Notes under the pieces: model-generated | Database searches by the model: none | Told to the model about the DNA's origin: nothing | The model's input: the letters and a program-made list of their open reading frames with translations, nothing else | Program-made: the position numbers and the translations under genes | Part shown: positions 41,995 through 51,500 of the stretch, piece by piece | Layout: the number at the start of each line of letters is the position of its first letter | Position numbering within the stretch: the stretch's first letter is position 1 | DNA from: Tunturibacter gelidoferens | GTDB lineage: Bacteria > Acidobacteriota > Terriglobia > Terriglobales > Acidobacteriaceae | Assembly (NCBI RefSeq): GCF_040358255.1 | Contig: NZ_CP132938.1 | Span: 2,170,001 to 2,234,000, forward strand | Length of the DNA stretch: 64,000 bases | Direction: 5' to 3'

Positions 41995-42656
41995 ACCGCC
42001 ACCTCCTTGAGGCCGTTTGGCTGGGCAGCAGGTTCAGGCTGGCGGAGGAGCTCACGGAGTTTGAGGCGGGCCTTGTGGAGCTGCGATTTGCTGTTGCCGG
42101 TGGAGCACTCGAGCATGGTGGCGATCTCGTTATGCTCGAAGCCTTCGACATCGTGAAGGACGAAGACCATGCGATAGCCGGGGGGTAGAGAGGCTACGGC
42201 ACGCTCGAGGGCTACTCGGTCGACTGATCCGGTGAGGGCGAGGTCCCGGCTGCCGAAGTCGCGCTTAGGTGCGTCTTCTTCCGAAGGGTTGATGGTCTCT
42301 TCGAGGGAGACCAGGTTGAGACCTTTCTTGCGGAGATGCATGAGCACCAAGTTTACCGTAAGCCTGTGAAGCCAGGTGGAGAAGGCGGACTCTCCGCGGA
42401 AGCTGCCGATCTTGCGGAAGAGATGCAGGAAGGCCTCCTGGGTCATGTCTTCGGCTTCGGAGACGTTGCCGAGCATTCGCAGGCAGAGGGTGTAGACGCG
42501 GCGTTTGTGGAGGGCGTAGAGGCGGGAGAATGCTTCTGCATCTCCATTCTTCGCTGCTTCGATGGCTTCGGCTTCGCCTGCGATGGGCGGGTTGCGTTTG
42601 AAGACGCCAGGAGTAGGTGGTGTTGGTTGGGTCATTTGTAGGCCTTGGACGTCCAT
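41991..42656 (-). CDS. ECF RNA polymerase sigma factor
   Basis: A sigma-70 family factor of about 221 residues with only regions 2 and 4. Region 2 includes [16 protein letters not shown] sequence (here [20 protein letters not shown]), [19 protein letters not shown] and [12 protein letters not shown]. Region 4 has [17 protein letters not shown] and [20 protein letters not shown], the helix-turn-helix for the -35 element. A roughly 35-residue loop links them. ATG 42656 is preferred because GGAG lies eight bases upstream; ATG 42683 is an alternative. It is coupled to the small acidic protein downstream, presumably its regulator. Confidence 0.93.
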   Translation of the reverse strand: MDVQGLQMTQPTPPTPGVFKRNPPIAGEAEAIEAAKNGDAEAFSRLYALHKRRVYTLCLRMLGNVSEAEDMTQEAFLHLFRKIGSFRGESAFSTWLHRLTVNLVLMHLRKKGLNLVSLEETINPSEEDAPKRDFGSRDLALTGSVDRVALERAVASLPPGYRMVFVLHDVEGFEHNEIATMLECSTGNSKSQLHKARLKLRELLRQPEPAAQPNGLKEVAV

Positions 42657-43047
42657 AGCTAGACTCCGGACTAAATTAATCATTCACCGTTAAGTTTTCG
42701 CCTGCATCGAGCCTACCGCAAACGGAGGAAATATTCTGTCGTAGATACGTTGGATGGATGACAGGCGGGAAGGGTTGTTTGTGGGGTGCACGCAGCGAAT
42801 ACGGGCGGACGGAGCAGGCAGAAGCAGCTTCTCCTCTACGGCGGCAGAGCGCCAACCGTTCGACTTCGCTCAAGATCAAAAGGACCGTGGTGTGGGAGGT
42901 GAAGGCAAACAAAAGCAAAGGCGAAATGCGGGGGTCCCTCCACTGCGCAACGGACGATAAAGCCGTCCGCTGCTTCGGTCGGGATGACGCTTCTTTTTGG
43001 CGGGTTGGAGGAGAATGACGACGGCAAGTGCAAGGGGCTGTGCTAAT
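42657..43047. repeat. Intergenic region with hairpin repeat family 1, copy G
   Basis: No gene is seen. Copy G spans 42924-42989: A-rich head CAAAAGCAAAGG, AAATGCGGGGGTCCCTCCAC, stem GCAACGGAC (42947-42955), loop GATAAAGCC, stem GTCCGCTGC (8 of 9 pairs), then TTCGGTCGGGATGACG. The loop differs from the usual GATGAGACT. Confidence 0.8.
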
Positions 43048-44253
43048 TCAGGAGCCGATGAAGCGGGCGTAGAGGGAGCGCGCGAGGGTGATATCGGTGG
43101 TGCCCTGGATGAGGGCGCGGCCGTCGGGAAAGAGAGTGAAGGTGTGTGGGCCGCGTTTGAAGCGGAGGAGAAGTTCATTGAAGCGCAGGTCGTGGATGTC
43201 GGCGTGAGGCGCGAGGCGGTTGTGCATGGCAGCGAAGTCTACGGGGCGGTGATGCTCGTGGATCTGGACTGAATTGCGGCCGCAGAGAGTGATGTGAGGG
43301 CGACCTTCGCCGGCGAGGTGGGTGAAGATGCGCTGGCCGCAGACGGTGCAGGAGGGATCGGGTTTGGTGGCGTTGATCTCGGTGCGCTCATTGGACCAGA
43401 GGTCGTGGGAGAGGAGAGTACGGCGCATCAGGTGGGGCTGGTTGGTGAGGAGCTTGAGGGCTTCGGTGGTTTGGATGGAGGCGGCGAGGTTGACGGCGGT
43501 GGAGAGGATGCCCGCGGTATCGCAGGTCTCGACCGGGCCGGTGGGGGGCTTGGGGAAGATGCAGGCCAGGCATGCGGTGGGGGTGTAACGTGCAGCGGTT
43601 CCGCCTGTGGACTCCGGCGTCTGCGGGAGGATGTTCATGGTGGCGGCGTAGGCGCCGATGGCGGCGGCGTAAATCCAAGGTTTGGATTGTTGGACGCAGT
43701 AGTCGTTGAGGAGGTAGCGGGTCTCGAAGTTGTCGGTGGCGTCGAGGATGAGATGGGCCGGGGCGAGGAGCTCGCGGATGTTGGCGGGGATGAGGTCGGC
43801 GATGTGAGAGTGGACGGTGACGTCGGAGTTGAAGAGGGCGATCTTGCGTCGGGCGGCCTCGGCTTTGGGGAGGGAGTCGCGTGCGTCGGCCTCGTCGAAG
43901 AGGATTTGGCGTTGGAGGTTGGAGGGCTCGACGAAGTCGCGGTCGATGAGGGTGAGGGTGCCGACGCCGGCGCGCGCCAGGAGGGAGGCGGTAGCGGCTC
44001 CGGTGGCTCCGATGCCGATGATGGCGACGTGGGCGGAGGCGAGGAGATGCTGGCCGGGGGCTCCTATGCCAGGGAAGAGAATTTGGCGGGAGTAACGGTC
44101 TGTATCGAGAATGACGGGATCTGTGGTGCGATTGGGATTGGCGTGGCTGGTGGTGCCAGTTTTAGTGGTCCTGGAGGATTGCGCGTCAGCGGGGGTGCCG
44201 ATGTGGATGCTCGCGGTCGGTTCTTCGAAGGGGGGTGCCGGATGCTTTGACAT
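43048..44253 (-). CDS. ThiF/MoeB/HesA-family E1-like adenylyltransferase
   Basis: A 401-residue enzyme that should adenylate the C-terminal glycine of a ubiquitin-like sulfur carrier such as ThiS or MoaD. After a 50-residue low-complexity leader comes DRYSRQILFPGIGAPGQHLL, the nucleotide loop IIGIGATGAATASLLARAG, the DRDFVEPSNLQRQ segment and DATDNFETRYLLND. CLAC and CTVC supply the structural zinc. A C-terminal extension of about 90 residues (GRPHITLCGRNSVQIHEHHR onwards) has internal similarity to a small alpha/beta domain and replaces the rhodanese domain of MoeB fusions. No sulfur carrier gene is near. Start 44253 is the Met closest to the conserved part. Confidence 0.92.
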   Translation of the reverse strand: MSKHPAPPFEEPTASIHIGTPADAQSSRTTKTGTTSHANPNRTTDPVILDTDRYSRQILFPGIGAPGQHLLASAHVAIIGIGATGAATASLLARAGVGTLTLIDRDFVEPSNLQRQILFDEADARDSLPKAEAARRKIALFNSDVTVHSHIADLIPANIRELLAPAHLILDATDNFETRYLLNDYCVQQSKPWIYAAAIGAYAATMNILPQTPESTGGTAARYTPTACLACIFPKPPTGPVETCDTAGILSTAVNLAASIQTTEALKLLTNQPHLMRRTLLSHDLWSNERTEINATKPDPSCTVCGQRIFTHLAGEGRPHITLCGRNSVQIHEHHRPVDFAAMHNRLAPHADIHDLRFNELLLRFKRGPHTFTLFPDGRALIQGTTDITLARSLYARFIGS

Positions 44254-44434
44254 GATGGGGTCACACCGTCTGAAAAAGGCGGTTGTTTCGTAGTATAGGG
44301 AAGGACGGATGTGCAGGGAACCGGCTGACGAGCTATTGGCTTTCGGCATCCTACGGGAGAACGAGTTTGCGGGCTGGATGCGGGCTTGCTGCACATCGTG
44401 AAAGACTTGCTGGGCTCCTCAAATTAGATAAGGA

Positions 44435-47400
44435 ATGATGGGTGGTTTTTTGGGTCAGGTGCTTCGAGGTCGTGCGCGAATACCACGGTGGATGAGGTGC
44501 GAGTGTGTCGCTGCGGCGGTGTGGCTTGGTTTGTCGCTGATGGCGGGTGTGGCTTTCGGGCAGGAGGTGCCGGCGGCGTCGACTTCGGCGCGTACGCCGA
44601 GCCCGGTGCCGAGTGGAGCGACTCCGGCGCAGGGTCAGCAGACCAAACCGGTTGAGGACAAGCCGGATTCGGTTGACGAAAAGAATGTGGGACTGACGAC
44701 TTCGGTTTGGCAGTGGAAGGGTCTCATCGTCGAGAAGATTTCATTTGAGGGTGTGACGTTCGATGCGACGGATACGCTGCCGAAGGAGTTGACGCAGAAG
44801 GTTGGCGTGCCGCTGGATCCGGAGGAGGTGCGGGCGAGTCTGCGTCGGCTGTTTGCGAGCGGGCGGTATCGGGATATTTCGGTTCGAGGGATCCGGCAGG
44901 GCGACCAGGTGACGCTGATCTTTGCTGGTGCGGCGCGGTACTACGTGGGGCGGGTGACGATTGCGGGGGTGAAGAGCGAACGGCTGACTTCGCTGCTGGA
45001 GTTTGCCACGAAGCTTTCGCCGGGAACTGCGTTTACCGATTCACAGATACCGGCGGGGACGGTGGGGATTAAGGAGATTCTGCAACAGCAGGGGTACTAC
45101 GAACCAACGGTGGCGGTGAAGTCCGAGACCGATGAAGCGGGCGATCAGGTGAATGTAACTTATACGGTTGCAATTGGACCGCAGGCGAGAGTCGGACAGA
45201 TAAAACTGGTGGGTGACGATACGGGGTTAACGCCGGAGGAGTTTCGCAAGAAGTCGAAGCTGAAGGAGAACAGCAAGGTGGGGCGGGATACGACGAGCAA
45301 CGCGCTCGATCGATTGCGGAAGCTCTATCAGAAGAAGAACCGGCTTGAGGCGACGGTGTCGCTGCAGAAGCAGACGTACGACGATGCGCGGGACAAGGTG
45401 GATTACGAGTTCCATGCGAGCCAGGGACCGGAGGTGATGGTGTCGGTGGAGGGGGCGAAGATTTCGACGGGTCGCCTGCATCTCCTGGTCCCCATCTTCG
45501 AGGAAGGCACGATTGATAACGACCTGCTGAACGAAGGTGTCTTCAACATTCGGGACTACGAACAGCAGCAGGGGTACTTCGACTCGAAGGTGGATGTGAG
45601 GGTGGTGGGGAACGGTGCGACGGCGGAGCAGGTGGTGTTTACTGTGGATCGCGGGGTGAAGCACAAGGTCGTGGCGGTGGATTTGAAGGGCAATAAATAC
45701 TTCACAGATGATCTGCTGCGGGAGCGGATGCGGGTGCAGAAGTCGAATGCGTATCAGCGAAGCGGGAGGTACAGTCCGGCGCTGGTGTCGGGCGATGTGA
45801 GTGCGATCCAGGCACTCTATCGTGCGAATGGCTTTGATCAAGCCAAGGTGACGACGGATGTGAAGGATGTTACGACGGCGAAGAATGGAAAGGCTATGAA
45901 GGTGGGGGAGATTGCGGTGACCTTCACCATCGTCGAGGGGCCGCAGCAGAAGTTTGGCAAGGTGGACCTGACGGGAGTAAATGCGAGCCGCGTGCCGGAT
46001 GTGCGGGGACTGATGAATACGCAGGCAGGCCAGCCGTTTTCGTTGGTAACGCTCTCTGGCGATCGAGACACGGTGCTGCAGTATTACCTGGCGCATGGGT
46101 TCGACCAGGTGAAGGTGGAGATCAGGCAGACGAAGGAGGGGGCGGACGCGGATAAGACGAATGTGTCGCTGAACGTAACCGAGGGGCAGCAGGTGTTCGT
46201 CAACCGCGTGCTGTTATCGGGAGTGGAGAAGACGAGGCCGAGCGTTGTGGCATCGCAGATTCTGGTGCATCCGGGGGATCCGCTGGACCAGACGGCGCTG
46301 CTCCAGACGCAGAGGAATCTGTATAACATTGCGCTGTTCAATGAGGTTGTGGCGGCGGTACAGAATCCTGCGGGAGACGCACCTCAGAAAAATGTGGTGC
46401 TGCAGTTGACGGAGGCGAAGCGGTGGAATGTGACGTATGGGTTCGGCTTTGAGGCGCAGACGGGGACGCCGCAGCAAGGCATGATCTCGGAGGCCTCGTG
46501 CATTCAGTTGATGCTGAACCCATGCAACCAGTTGACGCAGGAGGGAAGGGCGGGAGTGAGCCCGCGGGTGTCGCTGGATGTGTCGCGAATTAATCTGCGA
46601 GGGTCAGAGGATTCGCTGACGCTGCACACGTCGTATGGGTTATTGGAGCAGGTGGCGATTTTAACGTTGCAGAATCCGCATCTGCACGGGAGCAAGAACT
46701 TCAGTGCGGCGATCTCAGGCGGCTATTCTAACATCCAGGACATTACGACGTTTCAGGCGTCGACGCTTCAGGGCGACTTTCGGATTACGGAGAAGCTTCG
46801 GCGGCGGGATACATTTATCTACGACTTTCTGTATCGCCGGGTGGCGGTGAATCCGAATACTCTGCAGGTTTCTGCGGATTTGATTCCGCTGCTGTCTCAG
46901 CCGGTGCGGGTGGGTGGGCCGAGCATTACGTGGTTTCACGATACGCGGTCGCCGGGGCCGCTGGACGCAGTGAAGGGACAGTACTCGACGGTGCAGGGCT
47001 TTGTGGCTTCGTCGAAGTTCGGATCGCAGACGGACTTCTGGAAGTTGGATGGAACGAACTCGACGTACTACCAGTTCGGCAAGCTGAAGTATGTGTTTGC
47101 GCGTGAGACACGGATTGGGTACGAGCAGGCGACGGGGAAAAATCCCAACGTAGGGAACGAAGCGTGCGCTGGAGTTTTGCTGACGACGAATCCTAGCTGC
47201 AATTCGATTCCGCTGCCCGAGCGGTTGTATGCCGGCGGTGCGAATTCGCATCGCGGATTTCCGATCAATGGCGCGGGCCCCCGGGACTTGCAGACCGGCT
47301 TTCCTGTAGGCGGGTCAGCGGCGTTCGTGAATACGCTTGAACTGAGGCTGCCCCCGCAGACATTGCCGTTGGTGGGCAATAGCGTGAATTTCGTGATCTT

Positions 47401-47710
47401 TCACGATATGGGCAATGTATTTCAGAATGCGAACGAGATGTTTCCTAGTTTTACGCGGTTCCATCAACCGGACAAGCAGACTTGCGCGAATGTTTCGGGG
47501 TCGATCGGAACCTGCAATTTCAATTATTTTTCACACGCGGTTGGTCTGGGCGCGCGCTACAGGACGCCGGTTGGGCCGATTCGTGTGGACTTCAGCTATA
47601 ACCTTAATCCGCCGGTGTATCCGATTATTTACGACTTCAACAACAGCCCTCCGCATGAGGGGCAGGCTTCGCACTTCAACTTTTTCTTCAGCATCGGAGA
47701 GAGCTTCTAG
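44435..47710 (+). CDS. Omp85-family outer membrane protein (BamA/TamA-like)
   Basis: A 1091-residue outer-membrane assembly protein. A signal peptide (AAAVWLGLSLMAGVAFGQ) and a Pro/Thr-rich linker are followed by several POTRA-like repeats (about residues 95-640) and a C-terminal beta-barrel (about 690-1091). Loop 6 carries HRGFPINGAGPRD, a variant of the (V/I)RGF motif. It ends with an aromatic C-terminal residue (SIGESF), the usual barrel signal. It is longer than typical BamA or TamA. Immediate coupling to a SurA-like protein and TamB supports a TamA-type role. ATG 44435 is used; ATG 44438 or 44492 are alternatives. Confidence 0.93.
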   Translation: MMGGFLGQVLRGRARIPRWMRCECVAAAVWLGLSLMAGVAFGQEVPAASTSARTPSPVPSGATPAQGQQTKPVEDKPDSVDEKNVGLTTSVWQWKGLIVEKISFEGVTFDATDTLPKELTQKVGVPLDPEEVRASLRRLFASGRYRDISVRGIRQGDQVTLIFAGAARYYVGRVTIAGVKSERLTSLLEFATKLSPGTAFTDSQIPAGTVGIKEILQQQGYYEPTVAVKSETDEAGDQVNVTYTVAIGPQARVGQIKLVGDDTGLTPEEFRKKSKLKENSKVGRDTTSNALDRLRKLYQKKNRLEATVSLQKQTYDDARDKVDYEFHASQGPEVMVSVEGAKISTGRLHLLVPIFEEGTIDNDLLNEGVFNIRDYEQQQGYFDSKVDVRVVGNGATAEQVVFTVDRGVKHKVVAVDLKGNKYFTDDLLRERMRVQKSNAYQRSGRYSPALVSGDVSAIQALYRANGFDQAKVTTDVKDVTTAKNGKAMKVGEIAVTFTIVEGPQQKFGKVDLTGVNASRVPDVRGLMNTQAGQPFSLVTLSGDRDTVLQYYLAHGFDQVKVEIRQTKEGADADKTNVSLNVTEGQQVFVNRVLLSGVEKTRPSVVASQILVHPGDPLDQTALLQTQRNLYNIALFNEVVAAVQNPAGDAPQKNVVLQLTEAKRWNVTYGFGFEAQTGTPQQGMISEASCIQLMLNPCNQLTQEGRAGVSPRVSLDVSRINLRGSEDSLTLHTSYGLLEQVAILTLQNPHLHGSKNFSAAISGGYSNIQDITTFQASTLQGDFRITEKLRRRDTFIYDFLYRRVAVNPNTLQVSADLIPLLSQPVRVGGPSITWFHDTRSPGPLDAVKGQYSTVQGFVASSKFGSQTDFWKLDGTNSTYYQFGKLKYVFARETRIGYEQATGKNPNVGNEACAGVLLTTNPSCNSIPLPERLYAGGANSHRGFPINGAGPRDLQTGFPVGGSAAFVNTLELRLPPQTLPLVGNSVNFVIFHDMGNVFQNANEMFPSFTRFHQPDKQTCANVSGSIGTCNFNYFSHAVGLGARYRTPVGPIRVDFSYNLNPPVYPIIYDFNNSPPHEGQASHFNFFFSIGESF

Positions 47711-48511
47711 ATGCGTTGGATGACGCACAATACGATTAAGCGATTGTCGCTGGCTGCGTTTGCAATGACGCTTGTGTGGAGCAGCGGGCAGGGTTTGGCT
47801 TCCTTGCAATCGCCTGCCGGACAGACGACGACACCACCGGCCGGGGCTGCGAGTTCCGCGCCTGTCACTACGCCTGGTTCGGTTGCCCAGCAGGGTGTGG
47901 TGCTGGATCGAGTGGTCGCGGTAGTGAACGGAGATGTGATTCTGGAGAGCGATGTCGATGAAGAACGGCGGTTTGAGGACATTCAACCTTATCGAAGGAC
48001 TGCAGGGGACCGTTCGAGGGAGAGGACGATCGAACGATTGATCGATCGCGATTTAATCCTGCAGCAGGCGGAACTGGAGCCGGAAGATGCAATCTCCAGT
48101 AAGGCGTTGGATGACCAGTTGACGATGCTGCGGAAGGATATTCCCGACTGCAAGGAGTATCACTGCGAGTCGGACGAGGGTTGGAAGAAATATCTCGGCG
48201 ACCATGGATTTACGGTGGAGGAGTTCCGCGAGCGGTGGCGGCTGAGGATGGAACTGCTGAGGTTTATTGAGGTGCGGTTTCGCAATGGAATCAAGATTTC
48301 GGACTCTGAGATTAAGGACTTTTACGAGAAGAGGATGGCGCCGGAGTATGCGAAGCGAAATGTGCCCGCGCCACAGCTGGATACGATCTCGAAGAGGATT
48401 GAAGAGGTGCTGCTGCAGCAGCAGGTAGGAGCACTGTTGGTGGATTGGCTGAAGTCGCTGCGGGTGCAGGGCAGCGTGAAGATTATGAATCCAGGTGAGG
48501 TGGCTCCATGA
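47711..48511 (+). CDS. SurA N-terminal-domain-like periplasmic protein without PPIase domain
   Basis: A 266-residue exported protein starting at the base after the Omp85 stop codon. Behind a signal peptide and a Pro/Ala/Thr linker, DRVVAVVNGDVILESDVDEE matches the start of SurA-type chaperones, followed by a helical chaperone module (SRERTIERLIDRDLILQQAE, EEFRERWRLRMELLRFIEVR). No parvulin-type rotamase domain is present; the last 60 residues return to the short C-terminal helix pattern. It probably holds unfolded outer-membrane proteins for the Omp85 partner. It overlaps the tamB start by four bases. Confidence 0.9.
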   Translation: MRWMTHNTIKRLSLAAFAMTLVWSSGQGLASLQSPAGQTTTPPAGAASSAPVTTPGSVAQQGVVLDRVVAVVNGDVILESDVDEERRFEDIQPYRRTAGDRSRERTIERLIDRDLILQQAELEPEDAISSKALDDQLTMLRKDIPDCKEYHCESDEGWKKYLGDHGFTVEEFRERWRLRMELLRFIEVRFRNGIKISDSEIKDFYEKRMAPEYAKRNVPAPQLDTISKRIEEVLLQQQVGALLVDWLKSLRVQGSVKIMNPGEVAP

Positions 48512-51500
48512 GCGACCTGGAGAAAAAACTGAGTGAGAAGAAGGAGGAGCTCGAGGCGAAGGTTGCCGGTGAGATTGCGAAGGTGAAGAGGTCTCTGGCG
48601 AAGCGGATGATGATCTGGATCGGCTGGACCGTGGCGGCGTTGCTGGTGCTGGTGGTGGTGCTGTTCGGGGCGTTCGCGTGGTATTCGAAGACGAACGACT
48701 TCAATCGGCGGGTTGGGAAGGAGGTTGTAAAGGTTCTGGAGGACGCGACGGGCGGAAGAGTGGAGCTGGCGAAGATCAGCTTCGATCTTTGGCATCTTGT
48801 CGTAGAGGCCGACGGACTGGTGATACATGGGCTTGAGGGGCCGGGAGAGGCTCCCTATATCGCGGTGGATAGAGTTCTGCTTCGCGTAGAGATCTTTGAC
48901 TTCTTCACGCATGTAACGGGCAGCGGGATTTCGTCGCATATTCGTTTGAACTACCTGGACGTGGAGCATCCTCAGTTCCATTTGATCGTTGATAAAGATG
49001 GCAAGACGAACCAACCGGTGCCGAAGCATCCTAATACGAGTAAGACATCGGTTACGGATACGCTGCTTGATCTGAAGGCGCAGGAGGTGGTGCTGTCCAA
49101 CGGTGTGGCGTTGATTAATAATCGGGCGATTCCGTTCGATCTTGCTGCCCGAGATCTGGATGCGGAGGTGCATTATCTTGCTGCGACGGATCGGTATGGC
49201 GCGACGGTAGACCTGAAGGATCTTCGAACGAAGATGGGGAAGCAGGTGGAGGCGCAGTCGGCGTTGAGCCTGGCAGTGGAGTTGGGAAGAGACGCGATGG
49301 AGTTGCAGCGGCTGAAGTTCACCACAGGCAAGAGTTCCGAGCTGGACGCAACTGGGAGCTTCAAGAACTTTGCTAAACCACAGTGGCAGGCGACGGTGAA
49401 GGGAACGGTCGAAATAAAGCAGATTTCGGTGCTGGCCGATGTGGATGGTCTGAATGCGGGCACGGTGGATCTAGATTTGAATGGGCATAACTGCACGACG
49501 TCCCCCTCGGTAGCGCAGAAGCATCCGCCGTTCTGGCGCCGGAGCCATCCCGCGGAGACGACTAAGCCGCCGCGGCCGTTGCCGCCTGATCCAGATTGTG
49601 TGGCTGGATATCTTTTGGTGGGGACGGCGAAGATTCACAAAGCAGCTTATCGGGATCAGAATGTGCGACTACATGATATCGATGGCGGTGGGACGTTGCA
49701 TGTGACGCCTACGGAGTTATTGTTGACTGCGTTGACGGGATATCTGCCTGGCGGAGGCGGCGCGGCGGGTGAGCTGCGGATTGCGAACTGGCTTGGGGAG
49801 GTACCGCCTCAGGATGTTGCGGTGAGTTCGTCTTCGACCAAAGCTGCGATTACGACGGCGAATACGACTGCAAAGACGATCGGGGCGAAGGCTCCGATTT
49901 CGGAGACGGCGAAGGTGCCCCCGGTGCAGGTCGCGCACGCGTATTTGACTGCGATAGTTACGAAGATTCCGCTGCGAACGATTATGGACGTGACGGCCCC
50001 GGAGGACTATGGCGATCTGGGGTTTGATACGGCTGTGAGCGGGCCGGTGAAGGTCGAGTGGGGCGGCCCAGCGAAGAATATCTCCGATACGGTGGAGGTA
50101 GAGGGAAATTTGACGTTTGCTCCGACGGGGGTTAGACGGCGTGGGGCGTTGAACGATGTTCCGGTGACGGGGCAAACTGTGGCTCACTACACGGGCCGTA
50201 ACGAGACGGTGCTGATTCAGCGGATTTCGTTGCAGATGCCCCAGACAAACTTTGAGGCGTCTGGGATTTTGGGAGTGAATGAGGGTGATCCGCTGACGGA
50301 CCTGCGTGTGGATATGACGGTGCGGGATCTATCAGAGTACAACCAACTGCTGACGACGCTGGATCTGGAAGGAAATGGAAAGAAGGGCACCGCGGCAATT
50401 CCTGTTGTGTTGCATGGCGCGATGCAGTTCAACGGAACAGCGAAAGGGAAGATTGCGGATCTTGATATGAAGGGGCATCTACAGGCGACGAATGCGGAGT
50501 TCGCGCTGGGAACGACTGATGTGTTGATCGATTCGCTTGTGACGGATGCGGAGTATTCGCCGAACACTGGAGTTGTGGTAGCGAGTTCGACGATCAAACG
50601 TGGGACTGCGGTGCTGAATGCGGAGGGCAAGATTGCGCCGCGGAAGGTTGTGTCACGATTCGGCAAGACGACTTATTTGTGGGACGACGGGATGGCTCTG
50701 GACGCGAAGGTGCAGCTGGCCAATGCGCAGGTGGTCGATGTATTGCAGATCGCGGGGCAGCAGGAGAAGGTCTCGCTGACAGGAACGGTGGCGCTGAACG
50801 GGCATGCGGTGGGGACGCTGAGGAGTTTGAGTGGAGGCGGTCATCTTTCGTTGATGAACGGTGTGGCCTACGGGGAGCCGTACGAGTCGGCGGTGGCGGA
50901 TTTGACGGTGCAGGGGAAGGATGTGGAGGCGACCAATGTCGTGCTGCGGCTGCACGGGATGCAGATTGCGGGTAACGGTGGGTATGACATGAGCACGGAT
51001 CGCCTGCATGGGCATATAGAAGGGCATGACATTCAGCTGTCGAAGTTTGAGACGGTGAAGAAGACGAAGAACGATGTCGATGGGACGGTGAACCTGGTTG
51101 CGGATGCGAATGGGACGCTGACGCAGCCCGGGTTGAAGGCGAATGTCACTTTGAACGCGGTGTCTTATCGCGGGCAGATGATTGGCGAGGCGACGGTGGA
51201 GGCGCATAGCCAGGGAGAGGTGATGTACTTCACCGCGAACTCGACGCTGGTGGGAGCGAAGCTGAATGCTTCGGGACAGACGCGGTTGACGGGCGAGTAT
51301 CAGACCGAGGCGAAGATGACGGTGGCGGGTCTGGATATTGGCAAGCCGCTGGAGATGTTTGGACCGGGGACCATGAAGGCGCAGTCGATGATCAACGGCA
51401 GTGCGACTGTGAGCGGGCCACTCAAGACACCGAAGACGCTGCGAGGCGAGGCTGAGTTCAGCCAGGTAGATGTGAAGCTGCAGGGGGTGGAACTGAAGGC

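Noticed and set aside
43294..44250. Gly/Val/Asp-rich + strand open frames opposite the ThiF gene and several others (for example 20667-21650, 18552-18965, 30640-31326)
   Set aside because: They are shadows produced by the strong G bias: antisense to genes with clear domains and without motifs of their own.
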